NCBI GenBank assembly: GCA_007120815.1
Contig: SKMY01000230.1
Span: forward strand, 1-5,018
Length of the DNA: 5,018 nt
Origin: Syntrophomonadaceae bacterium
GTDB taxonomy: Bacteria; Bacillota_D; Dethiobacteria; DTU022; UBA8154
Direction: 5' to 3'
Shown: piece after piece, positions 1 through 5,018 of the stretch
Numbering within the stretch: the stretch's first letter is position 1
Layout: the number at the start of each line of letters is the position of its first letter
Program-made: the position numbers and the translations under genes
Notes under the pieces: generated by a model
What the model was told of the DNA's origin: nothing
Database searches by the model: none
What the model saw: only the letters and a program-made list of their open reading frames with translations

Positions 1-1049
1 ATTCCACGGATAGCTGTAACTCCCAGTCCTTCTTGAGCTTGTGCCGCTTCCTCTCCAGTTAAGTAAAAAAATACTGGTTCTGCAAACATCGCAATAGAGC
101 GTTCAGCACCTTCCCTCGTATTTTCGTGGGCGCCTACCTCCAGCAGCATGGACAGGGGCAAAAGATCTTGATTGTAATTGCCTCTTGCCATAAAAATACC
201 CTTTACCAGGCCAGGATTTCGTTCATCAACGACACCTTTTAGACTTTCAGCAAATTCGCGGATTGTTTGTACGTTCTGATTTTGCCTGCCTACGACAAAT
301 TGAATCTGTACGGTTTCTTCACCATTTACCTGGGCAATGTATTCTTCGGCGGGTACTGCATCCATGTGGATATCAAAAAGAACTCTTGAGCCATCTTTTA
401 TAAGCTCTTCGGCTGTTCTTCTTGAGCGTTGATAGGCCCCTGCATCATGGGGAACATGGGTTTCTTCAGAGAAGAGTACGTCCATTCCCTGTTCTTCCAG
501 GGCCTGGACAAAAGAACGCCCAACTTCCAGGATGCCACCTCCCTCTATGAGAAATTCATCCCCGTCAGATGGAACATAGGATTCTGCACCGTGGGAATGA
601 AATACACCCACAATAGGGTTATCTTGAACTTGTTGAGCCCACTGGGTTTCAGAAAACTCCCCTGCTGTCTCAATTAACACATTAAAACCGGGTGGGCCTG
701 ATAGCTGTACCTCTTCAACAAATTCAGCCCATGCCACATTTTCTTCAACCTCAATGACTCGGTACAGATAATTATCCTGGTTGATATATTCATCATCAAC
801 ACTCATTACACGGGCGGTTCTTACAATATTCTGGCCAGTTTCTTTATCTTTCATGGTATAATACTGTTTGGTAAGGTGATCAACTTCTGTGTTTTCAAAA
901 TACTCAAAGATAGTGGTGGTATATTTTTCACCGCCCAACAGATAGTGTGGGCCTAAGAAAAGTAATACCGGTATAACTGTAAACAGGACCGCTAAAAGAA
1001 TTAACTTTTTTGTGATGTTTTCTTGACAAGCCTTGATGTTTTTAAGCAT
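1..1049 (-). CDS. spoIIP: SpoIIP, stage II sporulation protein P, peptidoglycan amidase/endopeptidase (3' end outside window)
   Basis: Membrane-anchored cell-wall hydrolase of sporulation. In the known family SpoIIP works with SpoIID and SpoIIM in the mother cell to thin septal peptidoglycan and drive engulfment. The 349 visible codons show a short basic N-terminus and one membrane segment at about residues 15-37. A linker region follows, then the zinc amidase domain: HSHGAES at 151-157, EGGGILEVG at 169-177, FDIHMDA at 225-231 and EVGAHENT at 304-311. By analogy with zinc amidases, His153, Glu169, His228 and Glu304 are candidate metal or catalytic residues. The ATG at 1049 is supported by a Shine-Dalgarno sequence six bases upstream. 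It follows the DUF1614 gene by 27 bases and is probably cotranscribed with it. The frame stays open for about 19 residues past the usual end of the catalytic domain, so a C-terminal extension exists, but no stop is visible. The family call is firm; the exact role of this copy (main engulfment enzyme or paralog) is not settled. Confidence 0.93.
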   Translation of the reverse strand, partial: MLKNIKACQENITKKLILLAVLFTVIPVLLFLGPHYLLGGEKYTTTIFEYFENTEVDHLTKQYYTMKDKETGQNIVRTARVMSVDDEYINQDNYLYRVIEVEENVAWAEFVEEVQLSGPPGFNVLIETAGEFSETQWAQQVQDNPIVGVFHSHGAESYVPSDGDEFLIEGGGILEVGRSFVQALEEQGMDVLFSEETHVPHDAGAYQRSRRTAEELIKDGSRVLFDIHMDAVPAEEYIAQVNGEETVQIQFVVGRQNQNVQTIREFAESLKGVVDERNPGLVKGIFMARGNYNQDLLPLSMLLEVGAHENTREGAERSIAMFAEPVFFYLTGEEAAQAQEGLGVTAIRG

Positions 1050-1055
1050 GTTTTT

Positions 1056-1062
1056 CCCACCT
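1056..1062 (-). promoter_or_regulatory. Ribosome binding site of spoIIP
   Basis: The minus strand reads AGGTGGG here, six bases before the ATG at 1049. It sits in the 27-base gap after the DUF1614 stop codon. It fixes the spoIIP start and supports translation from a shared mRNA. Confidence 0.7.
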
Positions 1063-1076
1063 GTATTTAAAATCTA

Positions 1077-1856
1077 TTATTCTTCAGGCGTTTTTTCGCC
1101 CTCTATTTCGCTTGCCGGACCTTCATCGTGGTGATGATTATCCACGTCGGAGTTATCCGTTGGCTCATGTTCCTCATTGACTTTGTTAGTATTTGATAAA
1201 TGGATTCTCTCCGCAGTTTCTCCGATAACTTCTGCCAGACCCAGGGCTATAATTCCGGCAAGAACCACCGCATCAAAGGCTCCAGCCCCTCCAATCACGA
1301 TGCTAGGGGTTGCTCCAGCTGCCGCCATCTCCCATTGAGAAATCAGGTCATTAAAAACAACAGCTAATGTTCCAGCTATAAAGGCGCCCCTTCTGCTTCT
1401 TCCCGCTATATAACCGCTAACGCCGGCTATAATAGCAGTAACATAAAGGGGGTCCAGGAAAAAGTTATACGTGGGCTCAGCGGGCATCACTCTCATGAAA
1501 ACAAACACAACTGCTGTTGCCGCAATTATTGCCATGATAACTCTGCGAATTTCGTGTTGTTGAGCCTTGGTAAATAAATAAATGACCAAAATCACGGGTA
1601 TTAGACCGCCACCAATATTGAAAGCGACATTGCCTCCCAGTGGAATGTCGGGCAGAAAACCTCCGACGATGATGGCGATCAAAAAAAGGAGTGCAGTGCG
1701 ATCGTTCATGCGTAAACGGTCAAGTGCTCTTTGGGCCAGCCCAAAATATATTAAGATAGACACAATGATTAAAATAATCATCCCGATACTCAAGTTATAT
1801 CGCTTCCCTTTCACATACATTTTTACATGCAGGTTTAGATTAACCATAACTAACAC
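1077..1856 (-). CDS. DUF1614 family polytopic membrane protein, function unknown
   Basis: I recognise this as a DUF1614 protein from its pattern: an N-terminal helix with ILIYFGLAQRALDRLR (34-49), a proline/glycine-rich loop with FLPDIPLGG (67-75), YIAGRSRRGAFIAG (149-162), and the signature IGGAGAFDAVVLAGI (188-202) followed by AEVIGETAERI (208-218). About six hydrophobic segments are visible, near residues 24-42, 54-70, 80-97, 104-123, 137-170 and 187-212, so it is an integral membrane protein. Residues 221-259 form a hydrophilic, acidic tail with a run of three histidines (241-243). No enzymatic motif is seen and the family has no established function. The start is uncertain: GTG 1856, ATG 1847 and ATG 1820 are all in frame, and none has a clear Shine-Dalgarno sequence. 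ATG 1820 gives an N-terminus closest to what I expect for the family. It lies 27 bases before spoIIP and after a terminator, which suggests a two-gene sporulation unit. Confidence 0.85.
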   Translation of the reverse strand: MLVMVNLNLHVKMYVKGKRYNLSIGMIILIIVSILIYFGLAQRALDRLRMNDRTALLFLIAIIVGGFLPDIPLGGNVAFNIGGGLIPVILVIYLFTKAQQHEIRRVIMAIIAATAVVFVFMRVMPAEPTYNFFLDPLYVTAIIAGVSGYIAGRSRRGAFIAGTLAVVFNDLISQWEMAAAGATPSIVIGGAGAFDAVVLAGIIALGLAEVIGETAERIHLSNTNKVNEEHEPTDNSDVDNHHHDEGPASEIEGEKTPEE

Positions 1857-1894
1857 GATTTATTCTTGGTTTAAACGTCCTTTGACCTTCCGTG

Positions 1895-1935
1895 AAAACA
1901 GAATGAATCCCGACTAAAGAAAGCCGGGATTCATT
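1895..1935 (-). terminator. Hairpin terminator after ispH-rpsA
   Basis: A perfect 11-bp inverted repeat (AATGAATCCCG at 1902-1912 paired with CGGGATTCATT at 1925-1935) encloses a 12-base loop. Read on the minus strand it is followed by CTGTTTTC, a short and imperfect U tract. It lies 61 bases past the ispH-rpsA stop and before the DUF1614 gene, the expected place for the end of the housekeeping operon. Five of eleven pairs are G-C, so termination may be only partial and allow read-through into DUF1614-spoIIP. On the plus strand the stem is also followed by T-rich sequence, but no plus-strand gene ends here. The rest of the 1857-1996 gap shows no convincing promoter. Confidence 0.7.
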
Positions 1936-1996
1936 TTATAATGTTTTAAGGTTAAGTGCTCATCGTATACGCTTGTTTATGGCATATATTTCTGTT

Positions 1997-3190
1997 TTAC
2001 TCCTTGGAACTATCATTATTAAACAAATCACCAAAAACGTCTCCCAAAGTGACCCCTTGATTATCATTCTCGGATGAAGTCTGGTTAGCATGCGCAGAGA
2101 AGTCCCTAGGAGCCGGGCGAGCTTCTTTTATGCTTAAACTGATTCTTTTACCTGTGGGATTGATGTCTAGTATTTTTGACTCAACCTCATCGCCTTCCTG
2201 CATGATTTCAGAAGGGTGTTTTACATGGAAGTCAGCCATTTGGGAAATATGAACCAGTCCTTCAACACCGGGCATTAATTCAACAAAAGCCCCAAAATTT
2301 ACGATACGGGTTACTTTGCCTTTTACGATATCTCCATCGCTAAATTGCTCACTTACCTGGGACCATGGATCCGGTTGGGCCTGCCTGATGCTTAAACTAA
2401 TTCTCTCCTTTTCAGGAATAACTTCAAGGACTTTTACCTTAACTTCTTGGCCAACACTAAGCACCTCTTGAGGATGGCCTACTCGCTGCCAGGATACTTC
2501 TGAGATATGCACCAACCCATCAATACCACCAACATCAACAAAAGCACCGAATTCGGTCAAACGCTTAACCGTGCCGTTGATAATCTCATTTTCCTGCAGG
2601 GTATTGATTGTTTGTTTCTTTTGCTCATCAGCCTCTTCTTCTAGCAATTTTTTCCGCGATAAAATAACCTTATCTCTTTCTCTGTTTAGCTCGATGATTT
2701 TAAACGTTATGGTCTGTCCCAAAAATGTTTGGAAGTCAGGAATGTACCTTACATCCACGAGGGAACCGGGCATAAAACCTTCGATGCCACTTCCCAAATT
2801 TACGATTATTCCAGCTGAAACAACATCTTTAACAATACCTTCCATGCTTTGTCCGCTTTCTAATGCTTCCGTTAGTTCTTTCCAGCGCCTTTCCCGTGCT
2901 AATCGTTTTTGCGAAACTATGATCTTATCTTCCTGCTCATTTATCTTTAGGATAAGAATATCAATATCATCGCCTTCGGAAAAAGTTTCTTTTAAAGTTG
3001 AACCACCTTCTAATAAAACCTCTGCTTTTGGTAGTACTGCATCCGATTTCCAACCGACATCAACCAACAGCTGGTCATCATCAACCAACACAATCTTCCC
3101 TGTAACAACATCACCAGGACGATACTCCTTAACTTCCTGCTGATACGTGAAGCTCTCTTCTGGCTTGTTTTCTAAATTCTCATTTTCCAT
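1997..3190 (-). other. rpsA: Candidate separately translated S1 product (397 residues) inside ispH-rpsA
   Basis: This is an alternative product and not a second gene. An in-frame ATG at 3190 (residue 275 of the fusion), and another at 3199, follow a strong Shine-Dalgarno sequence at 3201-3208. Translation from 3190 gives 397 residues: a short acidic leader and the four S1 domains, close to the length of free-standing Firmicute S1-type proteins. The position at the exact end of the IspH fold is suggestive. However, the ribosome binding sequence encodes the lysine, glutamate and valine of the IspH C-terminal helix, so it could be fixed by protein constraint. Whether free S1 is made is an inference. 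Confidence 0.4.
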
Positions 3191-4012
3191 GCGAACCATA
3201 ACCTCCTTTATCGTCCAATCTGGGGTTGAAGCACCCGCTGTTACCCCAACTTTTTTGATTCCCACCAACCACCGATTGGACACCTCTTTTGCCTCGGTAA
3301 TCTGGTAGGTTTTTTTTATTTCTAGGCAAACCTGTGCCAGTTTTATGGTGTTAGAACTTTTCCTATCACCTACAACCAGCATCAAGTCTACCGTAGAAGC
3401 CAGTTTAGCTGCTGCATTTTGCCGCAACATGGTCGCTTTACATATGGTTTTATACGTATCAAGTTCGGAATACATCTTTTTCAAGGTTTCTGCAACATGT
3501 AAAAATTCTTTTTCCCTCTGCGTGGTTTGAGAGATTAATACAGCTTTTCCAGGTATTATTAAATGAGATAAACTGTCATACTCGCATGGTGGAATGACCA
3601 TGGCCCCTTCTCCTGCCCATCCAAGTAAAGCTTGTACTTCAGGATGTTCACGATTGCCATATATCAAAATAATATATCCTTTTTTAGAAAAATTGTGAGC
3701 AATTTTTTGCAACCGTTTAACGTATGGGCAAGTTGCGTCTATAACTTCGATGTTTGGTTGTTTGGACAGGTGTTCAAATATGGCCGGTGTAGCACCATGC
3801 GTTCGAATGATAACTGTTCCACTTTTAATTTCTTCCAGGTTGGAAAAGATTTTTACGCCCTTTTCGGCAAGAAAAGTCGTCACTCTTTCATTATGAACAA
3901 GGGGTCCAAAGGTGCTAACTTCTTTTCCCAATCCAACATGATGCAGTGTCAACTCTAGCGCGTTTTTTACACCGTCACAAAATCCAGCATGTTCAGCTAA
4001 ATAAACCTGGAT
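1997..4012 (-). CDS. ispH-rpsA: Bifunctional 4-hydroxy-3-methylbut-2-enyl diphosphate reductase (IspH) / ribosomal protein S1
   Basis: Residues 1-275 are IspH, the [4Fe-4S] enzyme that reduces HMBPP to IPP and DMAPP at the end of the MEP pathway. Counting from ATC 4012, the three cluster cysteines are Cys12 (AGFCDGV), Cys95 (DATCPYV) and Cys191 (TICKAT). Substrate residues are also present: His40 (GPLVHN), His72 (RTHGATP), His123 and Glu125 (REHPEVQ), Ser219-Ser220-Asn221 and Ser262 (TAGASTPDW). Residues of about 297-371, 388-456, 477-545 and 561-631 are four S1 RNA-binding domains; the last two carry FGAFV, GLVHIS and RISLSI blocks. The polar tail ends at 671. This fusion is known in Clostridia. 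The start is abnormal: a TTG at 3952 would drop Cys12, and no ATG, GTG or TTG is in frame between it and the TGA at 4018-4016. I use ATC 4012, which places the cysteine at position 12 as in E. coli IspH; a one-base indel after ATG 4019 is the alternative. Function is firm, the start is not. Confidence 0.95.
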   Translation of the reverse strand: MQVYLAEHAGFCDGVKNALELTLHHVGLGKEVSTFGPLVHNERVTTFLAEKGVKIFSNLEEIKSGTVIIRTHGATPAIFEHLSKQPNIEVIDATCPYVKRLQKIAHNFSKKGYIILIYGNREHPEVQALLGWAGEGAMVIPPCEYDSLSHLIIPGKAVLISQTTQREKEFLHVAETLKKMYSELDTYKTICKATMLRQNAAAKLASTVDLMLVVGDRKSSNTIKLAQVCLEIKKTYQITEAKEVSNRWLVGIKKVGVTAGASTPDWTIKEVMVRMENENLENKPEESFTYQQEVKEYRPGDVVTGKIVLVDDDQLLVDVGWKSDAVLPKAEVLLEGGSTLKETFSEGDDIDILILKINEQEDKIIVSQKRLARERRWKELTEALESGQSMEGIVKDVVSAGIIVNLGSGIEGFMPGSLVDVRYIPDFQTFLGQTITFKIIELNRERDKVILSRKKLLEEEADEQKKQTINTLQENEIINGTVKRLTEFGAFVDVGGIDGLVHISEVSWQRVGHPQEVLSVGQEVKVKVLEVIPEKERISLSIRQAQPDPWSQVSEQFSDGDIVKGKVTRIVNFGAFVELMPGVEGLVHISQMADFHVKHPSEIMQEGDEVESKILDINPTGKRISLSIKEARPAPRDFSAHANQTSSENDNQGVTLGDVFGDLFNNDSSKE
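3201..3208 (-). promoter_or_regulatory. Internal Shine-Dalgarno sequence at the IspH/S1 junction
   Basis: The minus strand reads AAGGAGGT here. ATG 3199 follows after one base and ATG 3190 after ten bases, both in the S1 frame. The spacing to 3190 is slightly long and the spacing to 3199 is short, so either could be used weakly. The sequence lies within the coding region. Confidence 0.5.
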
Positions 4013-4020
4013 TCTTCATA

Positions 4021-4027
4021 ACCTCCT
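4021..4027 (-). promoter_or_regulatory. Ribosome binding site of ispH-rpsA
   Basis: The minus strand reads AGGAGGT directly after the plsC stop codon. The only nearby ATG (4019) follows after one base, too close for good initiation, and opens a frame of just eight codons. The ATC at 4012 is in the IspH frame and lies eight bases downstream, the normal distance. This spacing supports initiation at 4012. Confidence 0.75.
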
Positions 4028-4028
4028 A

Positions 4029-4607
4029 TTAAAGTGTAATCCATTGTTTTTTTATTCCATCCATAATTTTATTGGATACCTGATCCAATATTCCCTTTCC
4101 GTTTCCTTCAAAAGATACCGGGGGACCAATCGATACCTTAACCGGTTTAAATAATTTAGACGGCCATTTAATGGCAACAGGCACAACCGGTTTTTGGCTT
4201 TTTAATGCAATTAATGCAGCACCCTGTAATGGTTTTCCAAGTTCCCCGGTTTTTATACGCGTCCCTTCGGGAAATAATCCTATAATGCCGCCTTTTTCCA
4301 AAATATCCAGCGCATGTCGTATTGCTTTGCGGTCAGCCGTGTTACGTCTTACCGGAAAGGCGCCAAGTTTTTTTATGACCCACCCAAGCGCAAAAATATT
4401 GAACAGTTCTTCTTTGGCCATAAAATGAACTTGGTTATGAGCCGGCACAATGCAACCCGTGAGCGGTGGATCAAACCAGCTTGTGTGATTGGCACAAACA
4501 ATAAACGGACCATTGTGAGGCAAGTTTTCTTGTCCAACAATATTGTAGCCGTAAAATACTCTAAAAAAAATAGTAAAGGTGAAGCGAATAAAACGGTAAA
4601 CAGACAT
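4029..4607 (-). CDS. plsC: 1-acyl-sn-glycerol-3-phosphate acyltransferase (lysophosphatidate acyltransferase)
   Basis: Membrane-associated enzyme that adds the second acyl chain to lysophosphatidic acid, giving phosphatidic acid for phospholipid synthesis. All four acyltransferase blocks are present in order in 192 residues: NHTSWFD at 40-46 with the catalytic His41 and Asp46 of the HX4D motif, GAFPVRR at 82-88, the phosphate-binding FPEGTR at 112-117, and VVPVAI at 141-146. The hydrophobic N-terminus (about residues 3-20) is a likely membrane-association segment. The length is normal for a short bacterial PlsC. ATG 4605-4607 has GAGGT six bases upstream. It lies 9 bases after cmk, and its stop is followed immediately by the ispH-rpsA ribosome binding site, so translation of the three genes is probably coupled. 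The acyl donor (acyl-ACP or acyl-CoA) cannot be read from the sequence. Confidence 0.93.
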   Translation of the reverse strand: MSVYRFIRFTFTIFFRVFYGYNIVGQENLPHNGPFIVCANHTSWFDPPLTGCIVPAHNQVHFMAKEELFNIFALGWVIKKLGAFPVRRNTADRKAIRHALDILEKGGIIGLFPEGTRIKTGELGKPLQGAALIALKSQKPVVPVAIKWPSKLFKPVKVSIGPPVSFEGNGKGILDQVSNKIMDGIKKQWITL

Positions 4608-4613
4608 TATCTG

Positions 4614-4618
4614 ACCTC
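4614..4618 (-). promoter_or_regulatory. Ribosome binding site of plsC overlapping the cmk stop codon
   Basis: The minus strand reads GAGGT, six bases before the plsC ATG, and shares bases with the TGA of cmk (4619-4617). A ribosome finishing cmk would therefore stop on the plsC initiation region, an arrangement typical of translational coupling. Confidence 0.65.
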
Positions 4619-5018
4619 ACTCGAAGAATCCTTTTCCCTGCAGATTTTGATCTGCAGTGGTTATGATTTCAATTAGTTTTTGAACAACTTCTTCGAGGGT
4701 GAAGGATGTTGTATCAATGACAATAGCATCATGAGCAACGCTTAAAGGTGCGTCCTCTCTTTCCTGGTCAATGCGATCCCGTGTGGAAATTTCCTTCAGC
4801 AATTGGTCAAAAGGCACTTCAATATTTTTATCTTTCATCTCTAACCATCGTCTTTTGGCCCGTTCTTCAATATTTGCTGATAAAAAAAATTTAAACGGCG
4901 CATCGGTCATGACATTCGTACCGATATCGCGACCTTCCATTATGATACCACTGGTATTCTTGGCAATATCCCGCTGAAGAAGGACCAGTTCTTTCCGTAC
5001 GCTTGAAGACTTAGCAAC
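4617..5018 (-). CDS. cmk: Cytidylate kinase (5' end outside window)
   Basis: Cytosolic kinase that phosphorylates CMP and dCMP with ATP, feeding nucleotide and CDP-lipid synthesis. The 133 C-terminal residues are visible; the frame is open to the window edge, and about 85-90 residues with the P-loop and part of the CMP-binding region are missing. Residues 29-34 of the visible part give GRDIGT, preceded by VRKELVLLQRDIA (7-19), both characteristic of Cmk. FKFFLSANIEERAKRR (42-57) is the strand and helix before the lid. STRDRIDQERE (78-88) is the lid, with Arg80, Asp81, Asp84 and Arg87, and is followed by APL (90-92). An internal ATG at 4940 should not be taken as the start, because conserved sequence continues upstream of it. 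cmk next to rpsA is a long-conserved arrangement, also found in E. coli. Confidence 0.95.
   Translation of the reverse strand, partial: VAKSSSVRKELVLLQRDIAKNTSGIIMEGRDIGTNVMTDAPFKFFLSANIEERAKRRWLEMKDKNIEVPFDQLLKEISTRDRIDQEREDAPLSVAHDAIVIDTTSFTLEEVVQKLIEIITTADQNLQGKGFFE
4638..4657. repeat. Perfect 8-bp inverted repeat with 4-base loop near the end of cmk
   Basis: CTGCAGAT at 4638-4645 and ATCTGCAG at 4650-4657 flank TTTG. It lies inside the cmk coding sequence, about 20 bases before its stop and about 30 bases before the plsC start. No T run follows on either strand, so it does not look like an intrinsic terminator. It may affect mRNA stability or coupling, or be chance. Confidence 0.45.

Noticed and set aside
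1937..1942. TATAAT on the plus strand as a promoter -10 box
   Set aside because: No matching -35 box lies about 17 bases upstream, and no plus-strand gene follows. It is in the AT-rich flank of the terminator.
1964..1971. CGTATACG palindrome in the intergenic region as an operator
   Set aside because: An 8-base palindrome is short enough to occur by chance, and it lies upstream of the terminator for the minus-strand genes, a poor place for an operator.
2128..2405. Repeated DNA (TGCTTAAACT near 2131 and again near 2389) as a possible direct repeat element
   Set aside because: Both copies encode the RISLSI block of successive S1 domains, so this is ordinary domain duplication.
2571..3143. 190-codon plus-strand open frame opposite the S1 domains
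   Set aside because: Serine-rich, with no recognisable domain, it is fully antisense to conserved S1 sequence. The same applies to other plus-strand frames at 429-677, 1582-1917, 3345-3530, 3632-3958, 4171-4428, 4314-4676 and 4771-4977.
3950..3952. TTG as the start codon of ispH-rpsA
   Set aside because: It would remove the first 20 residues, including the conserved cluster-binding cysteine in AGFCDGV, which is clearly encoded upstream in the same frame.
3993..4019. Eight-codon open frame MKNPGLFS after the ispH-rpsA ribosome binding site, as a possible leader peptide
   Set aside because: It overlaps the IspH coding sequence in another frame, its ATG is too close to the Shine-Dalgarno sequence, and nothing about the peptide suggests regulation. 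It is best explained as a by-product of the altered start.
4938..4940. ATG 4940 as the start of a short cytidylate kinase gene
   Set aside because: The frame upstream to the window edge encodes conserved Cmk sequence (VRKELVLLQRDIA), so the gene is simply cut by the window.

Overview
The window is a compact, AT-leaning stretch in which every convincing gene lies on the minus strand, so the reading order runs from high to low coordinates: cmk (5' end outside the window), plsC, an ispH-rpsA fusion, a hairpin terminator, a DUF1614 membrane-protein gene, and spoIIP (3' end outside). SpoIIP implies an endospore former. The IspH-ribosomal protein S1 fusion and the pairing of DUF1614 with SpoIIP point to Clostridia-type Firmicutes, probably near the Peptococcaceae/Desulfotomaculum group. 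The group is inferred from family knowledge and no search was run.

Positions 5018-1997 form a tight housekeeping operon. cmk (CMP/dCMP phosphorylation) is followed 9 bases later by plsC (phosphatidic acid synthesis). The ribosome binding site of ispH-rpsA begins right after the plsC stop. The fusion protein carries the last enzyme of the MEP isoprenoid pathway followed by a four-domain S1 RNA-binding protein. Two features of its translation stand out. No ATG, GTG or TTG lies in frame upstream of its conserved first iron-sulfur cysteine: the only ATG after the ribosome binding site is one base out of frame, and an ATC codon sits where the start is expected. There is also a strong internal Shine-Dalgarno sequence and an ATG exactly at the IspH/S1 junction, which could make free S1.

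Positions 1996-1857 are a 140-base intergenic region with a perfect 11-bp hairpin (1902-1935) that probably ends the housekeeping transcript.

Positions 1856-1 are a second, two-gene unit: a polytopic DUF1614 protein of unknown function, then, after 27 bases, a SpoIIP-type peptidoglycan hydrolase. Their pairing suggests the DUF1614 protein may act in sporulation at the membrane, which is an inference. I saw no tRNA, rRNA, CRISPR array, insertion sequence or other mobile element.
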